Positions 45,629 through 53,340 of a DNA stretch of 64,000 nucleotides are shown here, one piece after another (positions within the stretch are counted from its first letter, which is position 1; every line of letters begins with the position of its first letter). The translations under genes and the position numbers were made by a program. Under the pieces are notes generated by a model that was not told where the DNA came from, did no database searches, and was given only the letters and a program-made list of their open reading frames with translations. The DNA comes from Bacteroides fragilis (GTDB lineage Bacteria > Bacteroidota > Bacteroidia > Bacteroidales > Bacteroidaceae). The stretch covers positions 1,116,001 to 1,180,000 of the forward strand of contig NZ_CP018937.1 of NCBI RefSeq assembly GCF_002849695.1. The letters are read 5' to 3'.

Positions 45629-47202
45629 TATTTAATCTCAAATTCTTCCTTCATATCGATCTCTTCTCCATGTGAATCGTAGAATACGTATTCAAGAAAA
45701 GCGAGTTTCTGACTCGGAATAATTTTAATACCAAATCCGTATTTCATCTGCCATTTGCGTTTCAGCGACATAAGTCCCTGATTCAAATAGGCAGCCACAT
45801 ACGGGTGGATGTGTAGTGAGAATTTCTTAATCTTCAGTTTATTGACCAGATAATCAATTTTACTCTCCAGTGTGTCCGTAAAGAGGATGGACGATTTGAT
45901 GGTGCCTTTGCCAAAGCAAGTTGGACAAGTTTCCATCGTGTTTACATCCATGGCCGGGCGAACCCGTTGACGCGTGATCTGCATCAGTCCGAATTTGCTT
46001 AAGGGCAGAATGTTGTGACGCGCCCTGTCTTTTTGCATGTTGGCACACATACGTTCGTAAAGCTTCTGACGGTTTTCGGCTTCATTCATGTCAATGAAAT
46101 CTACCACAATGATACCACCCATATCCCTTAGCCTCAGTTGGCGTGCCAGTTCGTCGGCAGCCCCCAGGTTTACTTCGAGTGCGTTACCTTCCTGCCCGTT
46201 GGCATTCTTGGTGCGGTTTCCGCTGTTCACGTCTACTACATGAAGCGCCTCAGTGTGCTCAATAATCAAGTAGGCACCACTCTTGTAGGATACTGTTTTA
46301 CCAAAAGACGATTTAATCTGTTTGGTGATACCGAAATTGTCATAAATGGGAAGTTGACCTTTATACAACTTGACGATGCCTGCCCGTTCGGGAGCAATCA
46401 GCGTCACATAATCCTTGATTTCGTTGAACACCGCTTCGTTGTTCACGTGGATGTTCTCGAAAGAAGGATTGAAGAGATCACGCAGCAAAGCTACGGCACG
46501 GCTTGTTTCCTCGTAGATAAGTGTCGGAAACTTTGTGGCCTTTTGTACTTTGGTGATACTTTCTTCCCAGTGCTTCAGCAATACTTTAAGCTCTCCATCG
46601 AGTTCGGCAACACGTTTGCCTTCTGCCACTGTGCGTACAATCACTCCGAAGTTTTTCGGCTTGATGCTCATCAGCAGTTGTTTCAGGCGTGCACGTTCTT
46701 CGCTCGATTTAATTTTTTGAGAGACAGAGACCTTGTCGTTGAAAGGAATCAGCACCAGATATCTTCCTGCAAACGAGATTTCGGAAGTCAGGCGCGGTCC
46801 CTTGGTTGAGATAGGCTCTTTTACAATTTGCACCACTACTTCTTGTCCTACCTTTAATGTATTGGCTACTGTGCCATCCTTGTCCAGGTCGGGAAGCAGG
46901 GTTGCTTTCGAAATGGGATTAAGCTTTTTTTTGTCGCTTAAAGTCTGCTTTACGTACTTTTCGAGTGAGTTAAATTGAGGACCCAGGTCTAAATAATGAA
47001 GGAAAGCATCTTTCTCGTAACCGACATCCACGAAGCAAGCATTCAGTCCGGGCATCAATTTCTTGACGCGGCCCAAATACATATTGCCCACCGAAAAGGA
47101 GATATTTCTTCCTTCGCTTTGAAGTTCCACCAAACTCTTGTCCTCAAGTAAGGCGATGGAGACTTCTTTGGGCTGTACGTCTACTACTAATTCGCTTGTC
47201 AC
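45628..47202 (-). CDS. rng: Ribonuclease E/G
   Basis: 524 residues. S1 RNA-binding domain near the N-terminus (MYLGRVKKLMPGLNACFVDVG split at Met-Pro), catalytic DFIDMNEAENRQ with the Mg-binding aspartates, and a Zn-link CPTCFGKGTI. Single-domain RNase G-like length, with no long C-terminal degradosome scaffold. A role in rRNA and mRNA processing is expected. Core gene bordering the capsule locus. Confidence 0.95.
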   Translation of the reverse strand: MTSELVVDVQPKEVSIALLEDKSLVELQSEGRNISFSVGNMYLGRVKKLMPGLNACFVDVGYEKDAFLHYLDLGPQFNSLEKYVKQTLSDKKKLNPISKATLLPDLDKDGTVANTLKVGQEVVVQIVKEPISTKGPRLTSEISFAGRYLVLIPFNDKVSVSQKIKSSEERARLKQLLMSIKPKNFGVIVRTVAEGKRVAELDGELKVLLKHWEESITKVQKATKFPTLIYEETSRAVALLRDLFNPSFENIHVNNEAVFNEIKDYVTLIAPERAGIVKLYKGQLPIYDNFGITKQIKSSFGKTVSYKSGAYLIIEHTEALHVVDVNSGNRTKNANGQEGNALEVNLGAADELARQLRLRDMGGIIVVDFIDMNEAENRQKLYERMCANMQKDRARHNILPLSKFGLMQITRQRVRPAMDVNTMETCPTCFGKGTIKSSILFTDTLESKIDYLVNKLKIKKFSLHIHPYVAAYLNQGLMSLKRKWQMKYGFGIKIIPSQKLAFLEYVFYDSHGEEIDMKEEFEIK

Positions 47203-47283
47203 GTCTGTTTCCTAATTATTTAATTTTATAAAAAAATGAACGAATAACTTTATGCGTTTGTTCATTCAGTCGGGCATTTAAAC

Positions 47284-47327
47284 AAAGAACAAACTCGAAA
47301 GACATTTGCTTCACAAGTTTGTTCTTT
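47284..47327. terminator. Hairpin between the small COX24-like gene and rng
   Basis: Perfect 12-bp stem (AAAGAACAAACT at 47284-47295 with 47316-47327), 20-base loop, A/T-rich flanks. Likely ends the leftward hup/COX24-like transcript ahead of rng. Confidence 0.55.
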
Positions 47328-47353
47328 ATTTCTGTCCAGATTCAGACTAAAAA

Positions 47354-47446
47354 TTACTTTTTGCTTTTATGTCTGTTCTTTCTTAGTCTTTTTTTACGCT
47401 TGTGCGTAGACATTTTATGTCTTTTTTTCTTCTTTCCGCTTGGCAT
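47354..47446 (-). CDS. 30-residue AURKAIP1/COX24-like basic protein
   Basis: The frame from ATG 47446 gives MPSGKKKKRHKMSTHKRKKR followed by LRKNRHKSKK and stop. Over half of the residues are Lys, Arg or His. The KMSTHKRKKRLRK core fits the AURKAIP1/COX24 domain, whose members (mS38, mycobacterial bS22) are ribosomal proteins. It sits 36 bp after hup on the same strand. A ribosome-associated role is inferred from the family. Easily missed because of its length. Confidence 0.8.
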   Translation of the reverse strand: MPSGKKKKRHKMSTHKRKKRLRKNRHKSKK

Positions 47447-47481
47447 AGCTTCAAAATTTTATGGGTTAATACTCTTGTTTA

Positions 47482-47757
47482 TTATTTCTTTACCGAAAGG
47501 GTGAATGTCTTAGCTGGTTTGAACGCCGGAATGTTGTGTTCCGGAATGATGATAGTCGTATTCTTAGAAATATTACGAGCGGTTTTTTGAGCTCTTTTCT
47601 TTACGACGAAGCTACCAAATCCACGGAGGTAAACATTCTCGTCCTTAGACAAAGAATCTTTCACTGCATCCATAAATGCCTCAACTGTTGTAAGTACTGT
47701 TACTTTGTCAACACCAGTGTTCTTTGCAATTTCGTTTACAATATCTGCTTTAGTCAT
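47482..47757 (-). CDS. hup: HU-family DNA-binding protein
   Basis: 91 residues: MTKADIVNEIAKNTGVDK, the LRGFGSFVVKKRAQKTARN arm region and IPAFKPAKTF C-terminal signature. Dimeric nucleoid protein of the HU/IHF family. Probable promoter at 47809-47816 on the same strand. Confidence 0.96.
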   Translation of the reverse strand: MTKADIVNEIAKNTGVDKVTVLTTVEAFMDAVKDSLSKDENVYLRGFGSFVVKKRAQKTARNISKNTTIIIPEHNIPAFKPAKTFTLSVKK

Positions 47758-47808
47758 TTTTCCTTAAAAAAAATATTATTACTATGTTCTTTCTAATTTT
47801 TTGGACTG

Positions 47809-47816
47809 CAAATATA
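47809..47816 (-). promoter_or_regulatory. -7 promoter element of hup
   Basis: Reading left, TATATTTG matches TAnnTTTG. A T-rich -33 region ending TTTTTTTG lies about 16-20 bp upstream. Leader of about 45 nt. Confidence 0.5.
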
Positions 47817-47911
47817 TAGCTTTTTAGTCTCCCAAAAAAATATATCCCGAACAATTTTCTAAAAAAGTCGCTTCATTAAGCTTTCTTAGTTCGTAATTAA
47901 ACGAAAATGAC

Positions 47912-47919
47912 TACTTTTG
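47912..47919 (+). promoter_or_regulatory. -7 promoter element of mutY
   Basis: TACTTTTG fits TAnnTTTG; TTCG at 47890-47893 is a weak -33 with 18 bp spacing. Start codon is 43 bp downstream. Confidence 0.45.
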
Positions 47920-47962
47920 TGCAAGGATAAAGTTAACAAAAAGTAGAATCCGTCCAAAAAGC

Positions 47963-49009
47963 ATGAACCGGAATTTCAGCAATGCAATAGAGAATTGGTA
48001 CAAGGAATATAAACGTGAACTTCCCTGGAGGGATTCGGCGGATCCTTATGTAATATGGATATCGGAAATCATTCTTCAGCAAACGCGTGTGGTGCAGGGA
48101 TACGATTATTTCGTCCGCTTTATGAAACGTTTTCCCGATGTCGCCACTTTGGCCGAGGCGGATGAAGACGAAGTGATGAAGTATTGGCAGGGACTGGGCT
48201 ATTATTCGCGTGCCCGTAATTTGCATGCAGCCGCCAAGAGCATGAATGGGGTGTTTCCGAAAACTTATCCTGAGGTGCGTGCCCTCAAAGGGGTAGGTGA
48301 CTATACTGCTGCTGCCATCTGTTCTTTTGCCTATAACATGCCTTACGCGGTAGTCGATGGGAATGTATATCGAGTGCTGTCGCGTTATCTGGGTATCGAT
48401 ACACCGATTGATTCTACAGAAGGGAAAAAGTTGTTTGCGGCCGTGGCGGATGAATTGCTGGATAGAAAGAATCCCGCATTGTACAATCAGGCTATTATGG
48501 ACTTCGGAGCGATCCAATGTTCTCCTCAAACTCCCAACTGCATGTTTTGTCCGTTGGCTGACAGTTGTGCGGCGCTGGCAAAGGGGACAGTGGCGGAGCT
48601 TCCGGTCAAGCAGCACAAAACAAAAACGACCAATCGTTATTTCAATTATATATATGTACGCATGGGCGTGCATACTTTCATAAATAAAAGGACGGGAAAT
48701 GATATCTGGAGAAATCTGTTCGAGCTTCCGTTGATTGAAACTCCGGTTGCCGTTTCGGAGGAGGATTTTTTGGCACTGCCCGAGTTCAAGGCATTGTTTG
48801 CCCCCAAGGAACTTCCGGTAGTCCGTTCGGTTTGCCGGGACGTGAAGCATGTACTTTCCCATCGGGTGATTTATGCCAATTTTTATATAGTAGATCTTCC
48901 GGAAAATAGTCATTCGTTTGCTGCTTATCAAAAAATAAAGGCTGAAGAGCTGGAACAATATGCCGTCTCAAAACTGGTGCATGCCTTTATAGAGAAATAC
49001 ATCGATTGA
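47963..49009 (+). CDS. mutY: A/G-specific adenine glycosylase
   Basis: 348 residues. Catalytic Glu in ISEIILQQTRV, helix-hairpin-helix LKGVGDYTAAAI, catalytic Asp in AVVDGNVYRV, [4Fe-4S] cysteines in CSPQTPNCMFCPLADSC, then a NUDIX-like C-terminal domain recognising 8-oxoG (VKHVLSHRVI). Removes adenine opposite 8-oxoguanine. Divergent from hup. Confidence 0.95.
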   Translation: MNRNFSNAIENWYKEYKRELPWRDSADPYVIWISEIILQQTRVVQGYDYFVRFMKRFPDVATLAEADEDEVMKYWQGLGYYSRARNLHAAAKSMNGVFPKTYPEVRALKGVGDYTAAAICSFAYNMPYAVVDGNVYRVLSRYLGIDTPIDSTEGKKLFAAVADELLDRKNPALYNQAIMDFGAIQCSPQTPNCMFCPLADSCAALAKGTVAELPVKQHKTKTTNRYFNYIYVRMGVHTFINKRTGNDIWRNLFELPLIETPVAVSEEDFLALPEFKALFAPKELPVVRSVCRDVKHVLSHRVIYANFYIVDLPENSHSFAAYQKIKAEELEQYAVSKLVHAFIEKYID

Positions 49010-49054
49010 AATAGAAACTGAATATATTTTGTTGAATTATAAATATCTAAAATT

Positions 49055-50623
49055 ATGAAACGACCTTACTTACTATTAGCCTGTCTTTCTCCCGTAGCTT
49101 GCCTGATGGCCGCAAGCGGACAAAAAGGAGGAAAAAACAAACAGAAGGTGAATGACCGACAACTGCCGAATGTGGTGTTTATCTATGCAGATGATTTGGG
49201 ATATGGCGATCTGGAATGTTATGGAGCTAAAAATGTACAAACTCCTAATGTTAACCGTTTGGCATCCGAAGGTATTCGCTTTACTAATGCGCATGCTACT
49301 GCGGCTACCAGTACTCCTTCACGTTACTCCATGCTTACGGGAGAATATGCCTGGCGTCGTCCGGGAACGGATGTAGCGGCCGGAAATGCCGGAATGATTA
49401 TCCGTCCGGAAGATTACACGATGGCCGATATGTTTAAAAATTCCGGTTATGTGACTGCTGCTCTCGGTAAATGGCATTTGGGACTGGGAGATAAAAGCGG
49501 AGAGCAAGACTGGAATGCTCCACTTCCCGCTGCATTGGGGGATTTGGGGTTTGACTATTCATACATTATGGCTGCTACTGCCGACCGTGTGCCCTGTGTA
49601 TTTATTGAAAATGGAAAAGTGGCAAACTATGACCCGAGTGCCCCTATTGAAGTCAGCTACCGCAAACCTTTTGAAGGAGAACCTTTAGGGAAAGATCATC
49701 CGGAGCTGTTGTATAACCAGAAGCACAGCCATGGACATGATATGGCTATCGTAAACGGAATCGGCCGCATCGGCTATATGAAAGGGGGAGGCAAGGCCTT
49801 GTGGAAAGATGAAAATATTGCCGACTCGATCACTGCACATGCCATCGACTTTATTCGCGAACATAAGGATGAACCGTTCTTCATGTATTTTGCAACGAAC
49901 GATGTGCACGTTCCGCGCTTCCCACACGAGCGTTTCCGTGGTAAGAATCCGATGGGGTTGCGCGGAGATGCCATTGTACAGTTCGACTGGAGTGTAGGGC
50001 AAATCCTGGAAACACTTGACAAGCTGGGACTTTCTGAAAACACGTTGGTTATTCTTTCCAGTGATAACGGTCCTGTTGTGGATGATGGTTATCAGGATCG
50101 TGCAGAGGAGTTACTCAACGGACACAGTCCGGCAGGTCCGCTGCGTGGCAACAAATATAGTGCTTTCGAAGGCGGAACCCGTATCCCCGCCATTGTGCGC
50201 TGGCCTAAGAAAATTACTCAGCCGCAGGTGTCGGATGTATTGGTTTCACAAATCGACTGGCTGGCCTCTTTAGCTTCCCTGGTTGATGCAAGGGTTCCCA
50301 AAGGAGCGGCTCCCGACAGTTTTGACCGTCTGGGCAACTGGCTGGGAACGGATTCTACCGACCGTCCTTGGGTGATTGAGCAAGCCGCTAACCATACACT
50401 GTCAGTACGTACCAAGGACTGGAAATACATTGAACCTAACGACGGCCCTCACATGATAACCTGGGGACCTAAAATAGAAACGGGTAATCTGAGTATTCCG
50501 CAATTGTATGACATGACTAAAGATTATGAACAGGAGAATCTTGCAGAAAAGAATCCAGCCAAGCTTTTTGAATTGCAAACCATTTTGAGAAAAGTGCGCA
50601 ATAAAACTTATAGAGCTTTATAA
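49055..50623 (+). CDS. Exported sulfatase of the Ser type
   Basis: 522 residues with a signal peptide (residues 1-20, LLLACLSPVACLMAAS). Sulfatase motifs: metal site YADDLGYGD, active-site STPSR with Ser86 as formylglycine precursor, ALGKWHLG and SSDNGP. The Ser rather than Cys at 86 means it needs the anaerobic sulfatase-maturing enzyme, which is not in this window. Likely desulfates host or dietary glycans in the periplasm or at the surface; substrate unknown. Confidence 0.93.
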   Translation: MKRPYLLLACLSPVACLMAASGQKGGKNKQKVNDRQLPNVVFIYADDLGYGDLECYGAKNVQTPNVNRLASEGIRFTNAHATAATSTPSRYSMLTGEYAWRRPGTDVAAGNAGMIIRPEDYTMADMFKNSGYVTAALGKWHLGLGDKSGEQDWNAPLPAALGDLGFDYSYIMAATADRVPCVFIENGKVANYDPSAPIEVSYRKPFEGEPLGKDHPELLYNQKHSHGHDMAIVNGIGRIGYMKGGGKALWKDENIADSITAHAIDFIREHKDEPFFMYFATNDVHVPRFPHERFRGKNPMGLRGDAIVQFDWSVGQILETLDKLGLSENTLVILSSDNGPVVDDGYQDRAEELLNGHSPAGPLRGNKYSAFEGGTRIPAIVRWPKKITQPQVSDVLVSQIDWLASLASLVDARVPKGAAPDSFDRLGNWLGTDSTDRPWVIEQAANHTLSVRTKDWKYIEPNDGPHMITWGPKIETGNLSIPQLYDMTKDYEQENLAEKNPAKLFELQTILRKVRNKTYRAL

Positions 50624-50637
50624 AAGTTGTAACAATT

Positions 50638-50669
50638 CTTGCATTCTATTGTTATTCTATTTAATTTTG
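50638..50669 (+). promoter_or_regulatory. Probable ssb promoter
   Basis: -7 TAATTTTG (50662-50669) with a CTTG -33 (50638-50641) and 20 bp spacing. The -33 box overlaps the end of the sulfatase gene region; start codon at 50711. Confidence 0.5.
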
Positions 50670-50710
50670 GCAACGAAATTCGGTATTTAGAAACATAAAA
50701 TTCTGAGAAT

Positions 50711-51169
50711 ATGTCAGTAAATAAAGTGATATTGATAGGAAATGTCGGTAAAGACCCTGAAGTGAGATATTTGGATACAGGTATTGCTGTAGCCAGTTTT
50801 CCTTTGGCTACGACCGACCGTGCATATACTTTGTCGAATGGTACACAAGTGCCCGAACGGACCGAATGGCACAATCTTGTCCTTTGGCGCGGACTGGCAG
50901 AAACTGCCGAAAAGTATGTACATAAAGGTGATAAGCTCTATGTGGAAGGGAAAATAAGAACCCGTTCTTATGATGACCAGAATGGGGCTAAACGCTATGT
51001 TACCGAGATTTTTGTGGATAATATGGAAATGCTCACTCCGAAAGGTACCGGTTCGGGATCGTATGCTCCGGCACAGCAGCAGGCTGCTGCTCCGGTGCGA
51101 CCTCAATCGCAACAACCGCAGCAACCGGTGTCTTCGCAAGATAATTCGGCGGATGACCTGCCGTTTTAA
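50711..51169 (+). CDS. ssb: Single-stranded DNA-binding protein
   Basis: 152 residues: OB fold starting SVNKVILIGNVGKDPEVR, with TEWHNLVLWRGLAE and VEGKIRTRSY, a Gln/Pro-rich linker (about 110-140) and the acidic tip DDLPF that recruits replication and repair partners. Full length. Confidence 0.96.
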   Translation: MSVNKVILIGNVGKDPEVRYLDTGIAVASFPLATTDRAYTLSNGTQVPERTEWHNLVLWRGLAETAEKYVHKGDKLYVEGKIRTRSYDDQNGAKRYVTEIFVDNMEMLTPKGTGSGSYAPAQQQAAAPVRPQSQQPQQPVSSQDNSADDLPF

Positions 51170-51304
51170 TGGTTAATGGCTACAAGTTAAGAGTTAGAAT
51201 TGCCATCCGGCATCTAACCTTAACTTGTAGTGATAACCTTTAGCTGACAACTTGTGGCACATGATTTGCATGTAGCTACTTATTATTAACTTAAAACCAA
51301 TATT

Positions 51305-52651
51305 TTGGACCCAGACGCTTATTTATGCCAGTTGGCAGAAATTTTTAACGGAATATCCGTAAACACACCTTCATTATCGGCAATAATAGCCATTGTTCTG
51401 GCAGGGTTGCTCCTGCTCGCTTCGGGCTTTGCTTCGGCATCCGAAATCGCTTTCTTCTCACTTTCGCCTTCCGATCTGAATGATATAGAAGAAGGCAATC
51501 ATCCTTCTGATGGGAAAATCAGCAATCTGCTCGCAGACTCCGAACGTTTGTTGGCAACCATTCTTATCACAAACAACTTTGTGAATGTTACCATTATCAT
51601 GCTCTGTAACTTCTTCTTCATGAATGTCTTTGTCTTTCATTCGCCTCTTGCGGAGTTTTTGATACTGACTGTTATCCTGACTTTCCTCTTGTTGCTTTTC
51701 GGAGAGATTATGCCAAAGATCTATTCTGCCCAGAAGACATTGGCTTTCTGCCGTTTCTCCGCTCCGGTCATCTATGTGTTGCGTAAAGTATTTGCTCCCA
51801 TCTCTGCTGTGTTAGTACATTCTACGGCTTTCTTGAATAAACATTTTGCCAAAAAGAATCACAATATATCGGTTGACGAACTTTCTCATGCCCTTGAACT
51901 GACCGACAAGGCTGAACTTACGGAAGAAAATAATATACTGGAAGGCATCATTCGTTTTGGTGGAGAGACAGCCAAGGAGGTTATGACTTCCCGCCTCGAC
52001 GTGGTCGATCTTGATATACGTACTCCTTTTAAAGATGTAATTCAATGTATTATCGACAATGCATATTCCCGTATCCCTATTTATTCCGGTACACGCGATA
52101 ATATCAAAGGAGTGCTTTATATTAAGGACTTGCTGCCCCATCTAAATAAGGGGGATAATTTTCGTTGGCAATCATTGATTCGTCCCGCTTATTTTGTGCC
52201 TGAGACTAAAATGATTGACGATCTTCTGCGTGACTTCCAGGCAAATAAAATTCATATTGCTATTGTTGTGGATGAATTCGGTGGTACATCGGGAATTGTG
52301 ACAATGGAGGATATCATTGAAGAGATCGTTGGGGAGATTCATGATGAATATGATGATGAAGAGCGTACCTATACGGTGATTAACGATCATACCTGGGTGT
52401 TTGAGGCTAAAACGCAGTTGACCGATTTTTATAAGATTACGAAGGTCGACGAAGATGATTTTGACAAAGTAGATGGAGATGCCGATACACTGGCCGGACT
52501 GTTGCTCGAGATAAAGGGAGAATTTCCGGCACTCCACGAGAAGGTTCTCTATCATCGATACGAATTTGAAGTGCTGGCTATGGATAGCCGGAGAATCCTG
52601 AAAGTGAAGTTTACCGTTAACGAGCCTTCCCCAGAGGAAGAAACCTCCTGA
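51305..52651 (+). CDS. gldE: GldE-type CNNM/CBS-domain membrane protein
   Basis: 448 residues from a TTG at 51305 (no earlier ATG in frame). Four-helix CNNM domain (about 20-200; GFASASEIAFFSLSPSDL), a CBS pair with VMTSRLDVVDLD and VVDEFGGTSGIVTMEDIIEE split at Gly-Ile, then a CorC/HlyC C-terminal domain. In Bacteroidetes this gldE gene is known to lie near ssb and mutY. Probable ion transporter or stability factor for the Gld machinery; Bacteroides itself does not glide. Confidence 0.88.
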   Translation: MDPDAYLCQLAEIFNGISVNTPSLSAIIAIVLAGLLLLASGFASASEIAFFSLSPSDLNDIEEGNHPSDGKISNLLADSERLLATILITNNFVNVTIIMLCNFFFMNVFVFHSPLAEFLILTVILTFLLLLFGEIMPKIYSAQKTLAFCRFSAPVIYVLRKVFAPISAVLVHSTAFLNKHFAKKNHNISVDELSHALELTDKAELTEENNILEGIIRFGGETAKEVMTSRLDVVDLDIRTPFKDVIQCIIDNAYSRIPIYSGTRDNIKGVLYIKDLLPHLNKGDNFRWQSLIRPAYFVPETKMIDDLLRDFQANKIHIAIVVDEFGGTSGIVTMEDIIEEIVGEIHDEYDDEERTYTVINDHTWVFEAKTQLTDFYKITKVDEDDFDKVDGDADTLAGLLLEIKGEFPALHEKVLYHRYEFEVLAMDSRRILKVKFTVNEPSPEEETS

Positions 52652-52665
52652 TATCTGTTTTTACC

Positions 52666-53340
52666 ATGGCTTTGTTGCGGGAATATAAAGAAATTGCTTA
52701 TCAATGGGGAATCTGGAAAACAGAAGAGTCCACGGAAGAACTTTTGGCACTGTTGCCCGATCCGGAAAGATATGAGCAACAGTTGACGCGTTTTTCTTCA
52801 CCACATCGTAAATTGGAATGGCTTTCCGTACGTGTATTGCTATATCAGTTGTTAGGGGAGGAAAAGATAATTGAATATGCTCCCAGTGGCAAACCCCGTT
52901 TGGCGGACTCTTCTTATTTCATCAGCATTTCTCACACTCGCGGTTATGTCGCGGTTATACTGAGTCCCAGGTCCGAAGTGGGAATCGATATCGAGCAATA
53001 CGGGCAGCGGGTGCACAAGGTCGCTCATAAATATATGCGTCCGGACGAGTTGATTTCTGAATATCAGGGAGAAGATACCTGGTCTTTACTTTTACATTGG
53101 TCAGCAAAAGAAGTGATGTTTAAGTGTATGGATGCTTCAGAGGTCGATTTTAGGGAGCATCTTCGCATCATGCCGTTCCAGGTATGTGAACACGGGGAGT
53201 TTCCGGCGGAAGAATACCGTACGGAACATAAGAAGAAGTTCATGATCCGCTATTTGCTGCATCCGGACTTTGTGATGACGTGGCAGGTGACATCTGCGTA
53301 TTCCGTGAATGAATGTGATATTATGAAGAAAATACAATGA
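52666..53340 (+). CDS. 4'-phosphopantetheinyl transferase
   Basis: 224 residues, Sfp-type. VGIDIEQYG carries the Mg-binding Asp pair and WSAKEVMFK the catalytic Glu and Lys. It converts apo-ACP to holo-ACP. It follows gldE closely (14 bp) and is the nearest candidate to activate the capsule ACP at 24241, though it probably serves the fatty-acid ACP too. Confidence 0.9.
   Translation: MALLREYKEIAYQWGIWKTEESTEELLALLPDPERYEQQLTRFSSPHRKLEWLSVRVLLYQLLGEEKIIEYAPSGKPRLADSSYFISISHTRGYVAVILSPRSEVGIDIEQYGQRVHKVAHKYMRPDELISEYQGEDTWSLLLHWSAKEVMFKCMDASEVDFREHLRIMPFQVCEHGEFPAEEYRTEHKKKFMIRYLLHPDFVMTWQVTSAYSVNECDIMKKIQ

Noticed and set aside
46138..46809. Long open frame opposite rng
   Set aside because: It is the antisense shadow of a conserved RNase E/G gene; no family motif or start context.
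47933..48958. Long open frame opposite mutY (341 codons)
   Set aside because: MutY has all catalytic residues on the other strand; the antisense translation shows no domain.
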